64,000 nt of DNA from Humulus lupulus. Taxonomy: Eukaryota; Streptophyta; Magnoliopsida; Rosales; Cannabaceae. This document shows, in pieces, positions 34,452-45,400 of this stretch (its first letter is position 1; every line of letters starts with the position of its first letter). The stretch covers positions 104,735,970-104,799,969 of the forward strand of contig NC_084798.1 in NCBI RefSeq assembly GCF_963169125.1, given 5' to 3'. A program made the position numbers and the translations under genes. The notes beneath the pieces are model-generated. The model was given only the letters and a program-made list of their open reading frames with translations, ran no database searches and was not told where the DNA came from.

Positions 34452-34845
34452 TTAACTACAATATTCGTCGAACAACCCTCTTTCAAACTGGGTACTGTTG
34501 TCGGAGATTATCTTACAGAGCATCCTATACCTATAGACAATAAACTTGTTGACAAAGGAGGTGATTGGCTTGGTCGCTATATTGACTAGAGGCTCTGCTT
34601 CATCCCACTTGGTGAAGTAATCCACTTCTACAACCGCGTACTTTGCTTCTCCTCTTCCTAATGGTAACGTGCCAATCAAGTCGATCCCCCACACAACAAT
34701 GGGCCACGGATTGGTCATCCTCAATAGGTCTTTTAGTGATTGTTTGGGGTAGTTTGCATGCCATTGGCACTTGTCGCATCTCCTTGTGAAGTCGCTCACG
34801 TCCTTTTCAATGGTAGGCCAATAATACCCCTGTCACATGGCCCTT
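34452..34845 (-). pseudogene. Element T integrase fragment
   Basis: Minus strand: QGYYWPTIEKDVSDFTRRCD, KCQWHANYPKQ, WPIVVWGIDLIGTLPLGRGE, YAVVEVDYFTKWDEAEPL and IISDNSTQFERGLFDEYC. The CDKC half of the zinc-binding motif and two catalytic Asp residues (GIDLIG context and SDN) are present. A TGA (34835-34833) replaces the usual Arg before QGYYWP. It continues a 115-codon open stretch. Belongs with RNase H at 37436-38065. Confidence 0.88.
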
Positions 34846-34871
34846 TTTGTCGTGGATTGCCCTTGTTGCGA

Positions 34872-36790
34872 TATTTTTGCTATGCAAGTGCACACAGTCG
34901 CAATTTGTAATAAAATGGTAAAAACCAAGTATCGTCCTCAAGGACTGATTTATCAATTACCAGTCAATTAATTTCTCTTTCTATTTGATAAATTAAAATT
35001 CTTGATTTTTGTAAACACAGCAAAAGAAACTATAAAGTGCGGAAACAATAATTGAAAATTAAATGGAATAACAACTAATAGTAAAACTTTTAATTTAACC
35101 ACTGAAGAAACAATTAGGATATTTAATCTCATCAACTATCCTCCCTATTATTCCCTAATGCAAAGTATGAGTTCTTCTTCTTTTTGCCTAATTCAATTAA
35201 CAAGTTGATACAGCAGCCTATAATCATACTATGAATTATAAACTCAACCTAGGTGACAATTTCCTATATTTCTATGGTAAATTGAACCACAAAGGTAGCA
35301 TTAATCTTGACAACTTAATAAACAGTTACACAATTAATTCAGATACTTTCGTTCCAAATTACAATTATGTCCAATATAACCACAGCAGATTCAAATCTCA
35401 CTTCTCAGATTTTGACTTAAAAACATATATATCTGACTATAGATGGCCAATCAATAATCAGTCTATAAGAACAGGTTATATGGAATTAAAGAAGATTGAA
35501 GAAGAAGAGAATTGAAATTGCATTAGTTTATAATAGGGATTCAAGTGATTCAATTAAACATCCTAAATAGAAAATTAGTTCATAATCATAATGCTAATCA
35601 CAACAAAAATTAAAGATAACATCAGGAAGTAGAAGAAAAACATGTAAAAATACTCCAAGCCTTCAGCCTTCAAGCAAGAACTTCTCCCCAGTCCGTACGT
35701 CCTCTCATCTCTCTTTTTTTTTCGCCTTATAAAAACCAAGGATTCAATTTTTAAGAGAGGCGGGCCGCGGCTCTACGTACACCATGCGTTGGCCCGTTTC
35801 TAAATTCCTGGGCAAATTGTTCTTTCCATGCCACGGCCCTAGTCAGCCATGCCGCGGCCTGTGTCGATGAATTCTGGGTTGATGCCCATCTATGCCGCGG
35901 CCTTCTCTAGCCATGCCGCGGCCCATGGATCTCCTTCAAAACAGTGGTTTTGTTTCACCACCTAGCCGCGGCTCTACTTTGCTCATGGCGTGGCTCTTAA
36001 GGGATTTCTCAAATTTTCAAGTTTTCATCCCAAAAATTCACCAACACTTCCAATTTATGTTGAGATCCATCCTTTCTCAAAATATGTTGAAAAACTTGGT
36101 TATTTCTTCCCTTTCTTTGACATTTTCCTCCAAGTGCTCAATTCTTCCTGATATTCAAAAAGACAAACAAACAAAGCATAAACCCGCACTAAATGAAAGA
36201 AAAACGAAATAAAAGACTACTTAAAACAACACCTAAACATGACAAAAACTAGACTCAACAAACTCCCCCAAACTTAAGCTTTACTCGCCCTCAAGTAAAG
36301 ACCAAGTTAAACTAACAAAAAGAAACAAACACAACACGAACAAGCTAAACCATCATTACCATCTACACTGCTTTGCCAAAACTCATGAAATCTCAATTGC
36401 AATATTAATAACCAGAATTTCAGCTCAATTGCCTTAAAGTCCAATTTGTAAAGTTCAATTAGGGAAATCAATAATATATCACGAAAATGACTACAACACT
36501 TGGACTCTATCATATATGTTCAACTCATTCCAGGCAATTCCACAAACCAATTTTTCAATATGCTTGCATTACTTAACCTTCTCCACTAATGTCAATAACA
36601 CGTGTTTTGAAATCAAAAGGACCTTCACGGGTTATAGCGTTAGGCTTAGGCAAGGGTAGATGAAATTGTCATTTAGGCTCAACATTACCATAAGCATATA
36701 AACTTTACACCCAATCTTGATATTCACAACACAATTTAACACAACCCAAAGATCCTCTTTATTTCCAAAGATTGAGAAATTTAAACACTA
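34872..36790 (-). repeat. Family R repeat, third copy
   Basis: Diverged copy of 9789-11635 in the same orientation: the edge TATGCAAGTGCAC...AAGTATCGTCCTCAAGG, then AACTATCCTCCC, CTTTACTCGCCCTCAAGTAA (36281-36300) and CTTCTCCACTAATGTCAATA (36579-36598) in the same order. CpG-rich island of GCCGCGGC words at about 35760-35990. A 94-codon plus-strand frame at 35231-35515 has no counterpart in the other copies and is not taken as a gene. It sits between the integrase and RNase H of element T, replacing several hundred bases. Confidence 0.7.
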
Positions 36791-37435
36791 GATTTTTTTT
36801 TTTTTTTTTTATACTACATTTCCCCCAAACTTATGCATTTTAATGGAACATCAAAAGAAAAGTAGTTTCTCTCAAATATCCTTTTTTTTCTTTTTCTTTT
36901 TTTCTTTCTCAATCTTTTCTTGATTATTTTTTCTATTGCCAACACCAATACACAAGAGTAACACCCATTATAAATCAACCCCCTTTTATATTTTATAAGC
37001 TCATGGTACAAATCTAGGAACTGAAAAATAATAAAGTATTCGGTTAAGCTCAAAACAGGTGTTTAATAGTAAAAGGTAGACTTTTAGGCTCAAAGAGGGT
37101 ATCTAGGGAAAATTAAATCAAGGTTGGCTTGAAAAGCACAATCGATCCAATAAAATTGCCTAAATCACTTTTCAAAACGCATGTCATCAAGGATTTCGCC
37201 TCAAAGGCCAAATAATGCAAGTTCTATCAAATTCAAATTGTCATACCACCAACCCTAGTCAAACATATATAATAAAATCCAAAATGTTGCATTTTCAAAA
37301 CATATTAAAAATTTCCCACAAAACCTTTAAATTAAACTCTAAAACAATTGACCCAAGCACATAGTTGAATTCAATTTCCTTTTCACGGGCAAAGACAAAG
37401 CAACAACAGACAAGAATGATGGCTTAACAGTTACA
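36791..37435. other. AT-rich sequence continuing family R
   Basis: Contains a T-run (36795-36812) and low-complexity CTTTTT tracts at about 36880-36915. No coding sequence recognised. It is likely more of the element that brought in the family R copy. Confidence 0.4.
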
Positions 37436-38065
37436 CTAAACAACCACAAAAAATAACACAAGAGACAAAAAATGATGGCTCCATTCTTCAGGTTGCTTTT
37501 CTTTTCCTTCATAAGATGGTTCATTTTTTTCTATCTCTCCCTCTTCATTGGGTCGGTAGGTAAACTTGACTATAAAGTGTGCAAGTACCTGCCCCTTGAT
37601 TGAGATTCTTGGGGTAAAAGTGACGTCCAACTGACTTAATTCAATCAACCATTTTAGAAACCTTCCTGAAGTCTTTGGTTTATGCATGACTTGACACAAA
37701 GGGGTGTTGGTGATCACTTCAATAGCTTGAGCATGAAAATAGGGCCTTGGGTTTTGTGAGACCACTACCAAGGCGCATGCTAATTTTTCTATTTCTGGGT
37801 ACCGGGTTATTGTTTCTACCAACCGCTTGTTGACATAGTATATGGACTGTTGGTGCTTTTTTTCCCCTTTGACTAGGGCAGCGCTAATGGCATGATCTGA
37901 CACTACTAATTATAGGTACAACCATTTCCCTTTTATGGGCTTAGCCAGAAGGGGTAGTTTTTCGAGGCGTTCTTTTAGCATAGCAAAGGCTTCCTAACAA
38001 TCGTCATCTCAAGCGAACTTTTTGTCCCCTTTTAGGATGTTGAAGAAGGGGAAACAATTGTCAAT
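37436..38065 (-). pseudogene. Element T RNase H and RT end
   Basis: Minus strand from 38065: DRSIDNCFPFFNILKGDKKF (end of RT thumb), EAFAMLKE, then VSDHAISAALVKGEKKHQQS, IYYVNKRLVETITRYPEIEK and TSGRFLKWLIELSQLDVTFT, ending GQVLAHFIVKFTY. This is the Ty3/gypsy RNase H domain with the Tat-style tail. The preceding RT stretch from YIDD onward is missing, deleted with the left end of the noncoding LTR element. Confidence 0.87.
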
Positions 38066-38202
38066 GGATCTAAAAATAGGATCCTAATGCTCACTTGTAA
38101 GACACACCATTTTCCATCAACAAAGCACTTGGCTGCAAAATACAGAATAGAGGCTTGATAATTCCATAGATCTATTTCCTTGAGAGATCCCTTAGTGCTT
38201 AG
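38066..38202 (+). mobile_element. Noncoding LTR element, left LTR (first part, truncated)
   Basis: Matches 47752-47880 of the right LTR (AAGACACACCATTTTCCATC, CAAAGCACTTGGCTG, TTTCCTTGAGAGATCCCTTA). The first ~390 bases of the LTR are absent, apparently lost together with adjacent element T sequence. Interrupted after CTTAG by element Y. Confidence 0.8.
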
Positions 38203-39010
38203 TGTGAATGCCAAAAATTGACCAGAGCCATAGTCAATTCTCAAGAGAAAAAGTGAGGGTTACCCTCATTAGCCTCGGGAAAACCAAGCAACTCGAAGTC
38301 TTGCCCCACACGAGACCCATGTCTCATAGGAGGCCTTAGCGAAGGTTCCCAGAAAGACCCAAGTGCCTTGCTATGCAAGGCTGCCCACCGTGCGTATGCA
38401 GCCATCCCATGCCAGCACCCGCCTAGGCACCAAAGGTCTCGCCTTGTGAGACCCATCCCCAAGCCTTGTGAGTGCTCAAGTCACACATGGGTACTCGCCT
38501 AGGCTCCAAGGGTCTCGCCTTGGGAGACCCATCCCCGAGCCTCGTGAATGCCCAAGTCATGCATGGGTACTCACTTGGGCACCAAGGGTCTTGCCTTGGG
38601 AGACCCATCCCCTAGCCTCGTACATGCCTATTTCAAGGTCTCATACATGGAAATAGGGTCGAGATGAAAGAAGTATGGTTCGACACTTACTACAATATGA
38701 AGAAACCTAGAGAAGATATTTAGGTAAGCGGGACCACTAGGCATGAGATGAATGTACAAGCACGGGATGTACAACCCTGAAAAAGGGCAAAGGCATGACT
38801 CTGACATCTGTGTCCTACAAGTAGTGGAGGTACGGGTTTGTACAGAGAGTGGAAGCACTACATGCATACCTCTGACTATGTAGCAGGCCGACACCATAGT
38901 AGTTCTGCATATTTACTCTTTCAAGTTGTTTCCATCTTCTTCTAAGATACCTTTGCAATACAGTCTTAGTTTTCTAACCTTATATCGTTGACGAGATTTC
39001 ACCGTCAACA
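38203..39010 (+). mobile_element. Element Y 5' LTR, 808 bp
   Basis: Begins TGTGAATGCC and ends CACCGTCAACA, flanked on the left by CTTAG. It is the same as the 3' LTR except for small changes and a 186-bp deletion between CCATA repeats, which removes the TATA box region. About 38430-38625 holds a GC-rich tandem repeat of roughly 75 bp (GGGTCTCGCCTTGTGAGACC units). Confidence 0.93.
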
Positions 39011-39030
39011 GTTTGGCTCCGTCTGTGGGA
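39011..39030 (+). other. Primer-binding-like motif of element Y
   Basis: GTTTGGCTCCGTCTGTGGG directly follows the 5' LTR. Same position and form as in element Z (15876). The tRNA is not identified. Confidence 0.65.
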
Positions 39031-39048
39031 AAAACAAGCATCAAGCCA

Positions 39049-40548
39049 ATGTTCTTTCATCACTTCCAGAAAAGAGAGATGCCAAGGGGTTCACAATGCT
39101 TGCAACAGCTACAAGACGTTGAGGTTCACCTGAACAGAGAATGAATGAGGGCTTCCAGGAAAGACTCTCCTCTGCCTGGGCATGGAGATAGGCCAGGGGA
39201 ATGTCCTCCCCTAGGGGAGGAGAAAGAAGCATCGTCCCCGGCTGTCCAGCCCGACGGAGGTTACTCAAAGCCGCCAGAGTGCCCACATCCCCGGTCCCCG
39301 GTGGCACCATGCTCAGGCTACCAAGACCCGGGTCCCTCGATGCACAGGCCAGGCAAGAGTCCCCGAGTATACTCGGTAAGTTCTGGCTCAAGGGCTCACT
39401 TCTACAAGGATGAGATTCGCGAGTTGCATAAAAAGACTCGAAGGCTAGAAACCACGATAGAGAACATGCAGGAAGTCTTAAACGACCTCTTGCAAGGAAA
39501 GTCAAGCATACCCCTTCCTAAGTGTAAAGAGAAGGAGCGTGAAAAAGGGGAAAATACTGTCCCCGCAGACGATGGGAGAACCCAACTCTCCAGCAGTAAA
39601 ACTCCCAAAACAAAGTACCATGAGGGACCTAGGCCTACGAAATGCCCCCGGGAGCAAAGGCGGAGGGAAGACGATGGTCGTAAGAATGAAGCAGAGGTCA
39701 CCTCAAAAGAGGTGCTCCCTGGCCTAAGAGAAGAGCTCCATGGGAAGAGGTCAGAAGTAAGAAACGCACCCCCCGTGGCTCCCCCAAAGAACACAACCAA
39801 GGCAAGGGATCAGCCTGAGAACCCGCAAGACTCCTTATGCAAAAAGAGGAGGGAACTAGACATCAATATGCAGCACCCTCGTGGCAAGATTATCACCCCA
39901 CCTTGGGGGCACAATGATGATGAAGAATTTGACCGTGATTCGCCCTTCACAAGGGAGATCCAGGCTGAGCAAATCCCCGCCAACCTCAGAGAGCCTTGCA
40001 TGACTCCATACGAGGGTACTACGGACCCAAAGTATCACTTAGATTACTTCAATAACTTGATGAGGTTAAGAGGGGTAAACAATAGAGCAAAATGTCATTT
40101 CTTTGTTGTTACACTTAAAGGTGTTGCATAGAAGTGGTTCAAAAGGTTAAGGCCAGGAAAAATCAAATCATGGCAGCAATTCTCTGGCGAATTTCTTCAG
40201 AAGCACCATGCAGTCTGTGATTACGTTATGCCAATTACCAACCTCGCTAACATAAAGCAAGGCGAAAATGAAAGTCTGAAGAACTATATCCATAGGTTCA
40301 ATATGGAAGCAACAAAGTTGGGGAGTTTAACCAAACTGGAGCTCAAGATGGCTATTACAACCGGAGTTCGTCCAGGAAGCAAGTTATGGGGTAGCATGCT
40401 CAAAAGAGAACTTTCAAATTTAAATGATTTCTTCGAAAGAGCACAGAAGTACATACGGGTGGAAGAGGGCCATAAGGAATCGCATGTTGAAGAAAGCGAA
40501 CCTTCCTCCAGTCGCCCTACTACCGAGACGTCTGAAGAGTCCATATAG
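39049..40548 (+). pseudogene. Element Y gag
   Basis: The frame from ATG 39049 has a TGA at 39142-39144, immediately followed by an in-frame ATG (39145) that opens 328 codons, so either start is possible. Features in order: coiled helix KDEIRELHKKTRRLETTIEN (about codons 90-110 from 39145), a charged linker, then the capsid region DDEEFDRDSPFTREIQAEQI, TTDPKYHLDYFNNLMRLRGV. A TAG at 40129-40131 interrupts GVA*KWFKRLRPGKIKSW; the same frame continues to 40548 with QGENESLKNYIHRFNMEATK and FFERAQKYIRVEEGHKE. It ends without a zinc knuckle. Related gags at 17110 and 49835 show the same blocks. Apart from the one or two stops, it is the best preserved gag in the window. Confidence 0.88.
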
Positions 40549-40657
40549 AAGGGGATGTCATGCTAGAGGGGTCGCTGACCAAGTTTAAAATTGGATGAGG
40601 TCCATCTAGCCATAAAAGTCCCGACACGAGGGGAGATCACCTCAAAAATCGTAAAAA

Positions 40658-40875
40658 GGTCTCAAAGTAGACGCTTGCAAAAAGGGTCTCAAAGTAGACG
40701 CTTGCAAAAAGGGTCTCAAAGTAGACGCTTGCAAAAAGGGTCTCAAAGTAGACGCTTGCAAAAAGGGTCTCAACGTAGACACTCGCAAAAAGGGCCTCAA
40801 AGTAGATGCTTGCAAAAAGGGTCTCAAAGAAGGCGCTTGCCAAAAAAGGGTCTCAACGAAGACGCTTGCAAAAAT
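40658..40875 (+). repeat. 27-bp minisatellite, eight units
   Basis: Unit GGTCTCAAAGTAGACGCTTG+CAAAAAG. The first four units are identical; units 5-8 have substitutions and one has two extra bases. Because 27 is a multiple of three, several frames stay open on both strands across it, giving false ORFs. It lies between gag and the PPT. Confidence 0.97.
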
Positions 40876-41148
40876 AGTACTATGCCTAATGAAGAGAAGG
40901 ACGCTTCTTGTAACGAAATAATAAGTGCACGCAAAAATATATAAAAGGATAGCGAGAACCTAATGGGTCAACATATCCTTACAAGTGTTGAAGGTGCACC
41001 AACAGACACGACTCAGAAGAGGGGTTCCAAAGGGAACCTCTCACTGCCAAAAACTCGGTTTACAAGAAATCGCACAGAAATACCACCAACACATAGTAAG
41101 TGTAGCCCTATGATGAGTCTACAAGGACGCCTAAAGACCTCCTTATAG

Positions 41149-41161
41149 ACTGGGGGGCAAG
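41149..41161 (+). other. Polypurine tract of element Y
   Basis: ACTGGGGGGCAAG immediately before the 3' LTR start. Confidence 0.8.
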
Positions 41162-42155
41162 TGTGAATGCCAAAAATTGACCAGAGCCATAGTCAATTCT
41201 CAAGAGAAAAAGTGAGGGTTACCCTCATTAGCCTCGGGCAAACTAAGCAACCTGAAGTCTTGCCCCACACGAGACCCATGTCTCATAGGAGGCCTTAGCA
41301 AAGGTTCCTAGAAGACCCAAGTGGCTCGCTATGCGAGGCTGCCCACCGTGCGCATGCAGCCGTCCCATGCCAGCACCCGCCTAGGCACCAAGGGTCTCGC
41401 CTTGTGAGACCCATCCCTGAGCCTCGTGAGTGCCCAAGTCACACATGGGTACTCTCCTAGGCTCCAAGGGTCTCGCCTTGTGAGACCCATCCCCGAGCCT
41501 CGTGAATGCCCAAGTCATGCATGGGTACTCGCCTGGGCACCAAGGGTCTCTCCTTGGGAGACCAATCCCCTAGCCTCGTACATGCCTATTTCAAGGTCTC
41601 ATACATGGAAATAGGTTCAGGATGAAAGAAGTATGGTTCGACACTTACTAAAATATGAAGAAACCTAGAGAAGATATTTAGGTAAGCGGGACAACTAGGC
41701 ATGAGATGAATATACAAGCAGAGGATGTACAACCCTGAGAAAGGGCAAAGGCATGACTCTGACATCTGTGTCCTACAAGTAGTGGAGGTACGGGTTTGTA
41801 TAGAGAGTGGAAGCACTACATGCATACCTCTGACTATGTACCAAGCCGACACCATAACCTTCTGCTCCACCACGACCTGTGCCACTACCCTGACAATGTA
41901 ACTATGTACAATCTTGTCCCCTGGGACCACAATGTATGGGGAGTCATTAGAGTTCCAGTATAAACATCACCCCTCCAGAAAAGGGGTTGGAAAATTGATT
42001 GTATGCTAAGGCTGTTAAGTAATATACAATTTCGACTCCATAGTAGTTCTGCATATTTACTCTTTCAAGTTGTCTCCATCTTCTTCTAAGATACCTTTGG
42101 CAATACAATCTTAGTTTTCTTTCCTTATATCGTTGACGAGATTTCACCGTCAACA
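41162..42155 (+). mobile_element. Element Y 3' LTR, 994 bp
   Basis: Full-length LTR from TGTGAATGCC to CACCGTCAACA, followed by CTTAG. It keeps the 186 bp missing from the 5' LTR, including a TATA-like GTATAAAC at 41959-41966. It contains the same GC-rich ~75-bp repeats as the 5' LTR (41395-41580). Confidence 0.95.
41959..41966 (+). promoter_or_regulatory. TATA-like box in element Y 3' LTR
   Basis: GTATAAAC lies in the segment deleted from the 5' LTR, so only the 3' LTR could still drive transcription, outward into 42156 onward. Confidence 0.5.
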
Positions 42156-42160
42156 CTTAG

Positions 42161-42491
42161 AGAATAGGGGAAAATATTTGCTTCTGGACAAAGGTTTTGA
42201 ACCTTGTTCAAGTTGGTGATCCCCACTACTCTACACTTTGGTTGTGTTAGAGTTTGTCCCTTTTTATTGGTTTTATTTTCATTCTTTTGATCTTGTTGAT
42301 CTTATTTACTTGTATTATTATTGTTTTGAGTTTGTATTCTTCTTCTTCTACATCTTTATAGTTACTTGTATTTTGAGCAATTGAGGTGTAATATGTATTT
42401 AATCAATTACCTTGTCTATTGTACTTTTTGCATAGAGTTGTATTTTGGTTTTTCCATATTTCCATTGAGTATTAAAATATATTCTCTAACA
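42161..42491 (+). mobile_element. Noncoding LTR element, left LTR (second part)
   Basis: Continues the left LTR after element Y; matches 47881-48208 (CAAAGGTTTTGAACCTTGTT, TACACTTTGGTTGTGT, ATATTCTCTAACA). The LTR ends at 42491. Confidence 0.87.
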
Positions 42492-45400
42492 TTCAAAAGC
42501 TTATTTTCCTTTTTCAAAGGAAGGAGAAACCATGGAGGTCATATGAGGATCCAACTTTGAAAAGATGGTATTATAAGGTAATGTTCTTCTTTAGTTTTCT
42601 TAGAAGATCTAATGGTTTTCATATAGTGATAGAAATGAGAAGAAGAAAATTTTATAAATGAGGTTCATTGTTTTCTAATCTCCTTTGTTTTTTAGTGGTT
42701 ATATTAGAAGATAACATAATATCTTGAGTTTTTGTTATATGTGATTAATATGTAAATAATCTAGTCGATTATTGGGTAATATGTTAGCATGTTATAGAAT
42801 TGTCTTACTATGTGATAATGATAAGTTATTAGAATGACGATTTTATGAGTTCTATATGACATGCATAAATATATTGATTTTGTGAATCAATAGAAATATG
42901 AAATAATATGTGTATGATACTTGTATTTATGTTTACATATTAATAAAGAGCCATGTTAGTATGATATAAGTCATATATGTTGACAACTATGTGAAATTAT
43001 ATTGAAATATAATCATGCAAACATTTGTGAGATGTGAATAGGTTTTATCAAATATTATTGTTAGTATGTGATTTGTGAACGAAAGAATTATTTGAGAATT
43101 TAAAATTTTCTCATTTAAAAGATGAGCATCTCATTTTATGAGATAAGAAAAGATGAACGTAAGGGGGTTATATCTTTTAATGGTTGTGTCTTGCCATTGC
43201 AAGAAAAATGGATCAAAGTGGATTTAAAAAGTGTGGGATGACATGTTGACTTAATATACTTATAGTCTAGAGTGTGGTCAAATGAAATATATTTGAGAAT
43301 TATTTAGTGATAATAATTCTAAAATATTCACTGAGGAGACATTTCAAAATTGGAGAAGCAATTTTGAATCTTCACACCAATGGTGAATAAAAGATAACTT
43401 TATTAATTTTGGTTAAAGATTGTGATATGTTTAAATTATTCTCAATGAAGAGATAATTTTAAACAAAAACATAAGAAATCAAAGTGTTTAAATAAATCAA
43501 TGAGGGTTTATTTTCATTGATTTAAAGTGTTTAAAAAATTGACATTTTCATTTTGATTTTGATGAGAAAATCAATGGATATCAAATTGATGTTTTCAAAA
43601 GAATCTGAAAGAGACTCTTAAGAATTACACAAAGGTTGTTTAAGTGATTTTGTGATTATTTAGACAACTAAAAATGAAAATTTGTGATTATTTTTTTGAG
43701 AAATTCTCACATTACATTTGTGTTCACATTTTATTTTGTGAAATATATAAAAGAAAGCAACCAAGTGAAAGTTACTTTCAAATAAGTGTTTCTTGCTTTA
43801 GCAAGTAAATAAATCAAGATAAACATTGAGGTTTTATCTTGAGAGTTTATCATGTGGCATAGAGGACTCATGATGAACTTTGAGAATCATAGGTCTAGAT
43901 TTAACTTGGAGGATAAATGACTTAATAGAAATGAAGAGATTTATATTTTAAAGTGATATTTTATTATCACTATGTGAGAAATGTGGGGGTGATGCTCCAA
44001 TGTTAATCAATTTATTTTGTTGTTAATCAATTGATTAATTGGTCATTCTATCAAATAGATGATTTGGAATTCCACATTCTAAATCACATTGGCTATATGT
44101 GTATAGAAAGGACAAATCTAGACATGTTTGGTGTCTAAAGTCATTGTTTGTAATATTTTGATTCAAGAAGGAATCAATTTGAAACATAAAGGAGAATTTA
44201 GAAAAAAAGAGGTTTCTAAAATTAATATTCAAGGAAAATGTTTATCTTGGATATTAAACTATAAAATAGTGGGGGTGTTGACTATGGTCAAAATCACTAT
44301 TTTAAAGACGTAACTATTTTAATCAAACTATGGCTAGCAACAAAATTTGAATAAAATAAAGAGAGTGTTTAAAGTATGCATACATGAGAAAAGAAATGAT
44401 TCAAATGGAAGTATTTCTACATCTCAAGGGGTGGGACTTAGACTCCCTAAATAGATTCACGGTTGATGGTAACATATCTGTAACGCTCTGGATAGCCAAA
44501 ACCGTTATACTGTGTGTTTACAAAGTGCCAGACTTGCTAATCAAGTCTTTGAGTTAAAATTGCGATACTGAACTGTAAAGGTACTAGGGTTGAAAGTGTT
44601 TTGGTCTGAAAAGCCACATTTTCATTAAAGAATGCTGTTTGTTTACACGGGATCCCAAAAATATAAGTTTTAAAGATCGTTTACAAAAGTTACAAGACCT
44701 AGATACAATAACCAGCCATACTAAGGCAAAACAAACAATTAGGTAATCCCTGTCCTGGTCCACTCCTCGACCGTGGTGATTGAACAACTGGCTATGTACA
44801 TTTCACCTCGGAGCTCTCCATCTCAGACTTGGTCCAGCTTGCCCTTGCCTTTACCTGCACCACGTAGCACCCGTGAGCCAAGGCCCAGCAAGAAAACACA
44901 ACAACAACAGAGCTTAAGCATTTAGCAGTGAAATCAATATCTTACATCGCATTACATAACTTCAACCATATACTCAATCAGAATAATCAAATATTCCACA
45001 TACTAGGCATATCAATTCATAACATGTACAGTTCACAAATGATAACCAGGGCTAGCGCCCTCAGGCTGCTCCCTCTGTTATCCCGCTGTTCTTGGCTACC
45101 AGTGACCAATCTGCGCCCTATGCGCTAATATCATGTAGGACACTCTTAGGCCGCTTCTACATGTCCCATGGCATAATACCAACATTGACACGATACAATT
45201 CTCGGGAGCACTTAGTCCCATCATAATCATACAACCGGGTGCAGTTTTCTTACATTTCAATTCAATAGCTTGGATCCCTCGACTCCTTGAGCACGATCCC
45301 CCTCGAGCCCTAGCGCTCACCTAATCACAATCATGGCCAAGGTCATTATCAATCCCCAAGTTCAAAACCTAGCCCCGGGGCCAATTCCGAGCCCCCGGGA

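Larger units (their letters stand above)
38203..42155 (+). mobile_element. Element Y: complete non-autonomous gag-only LTR retrotransposon
   Basis: A 3953-bp element bounded by LTRs (38203-39010, 41162-42155) and by CTTAG on both sides (38198-38202, 42156-42160). The interior holds a PBS-like motif, a gag frame, a 27-bp minisatellite and a PPT. No zinc knuckle, protease, RT, RNase H or integrase is visible, so it depends on another element for replication. Gag is of the same type as elements T and Z, which would be its closest autonomous relatives here. It sits inside the left LTR of the noncoding element. Confidence 0.93.

Noticed and set aside
35231..35515. 94-codon frame as a small gene
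   Set aside because: Not conserved in the other family R copies; no domain; AT-rich chance frame.
36814..37053. Minus-strand frame with Lys/Arg run
   Set aside because: Low-complexity T and CTTTTT tracts; no domain.
38241..38656. Open frames on both strands
   Set aside because: Caused by the ~75-bp repeats of element Y's LTR; also present in the other LTR at 41426-41614.
40658..40875. CRISPR-like array
   Set aside because: Units are adjacent without spacers and the setting is a plant retroelement.
40591..40944. 117-codon frame with SRRLQKGSQ repeats, and minus-strand frames over the same span
   Set aside because: Translation of the 27-bp minisatellite; 27 is divisible by three, so frames on both strands stay open.
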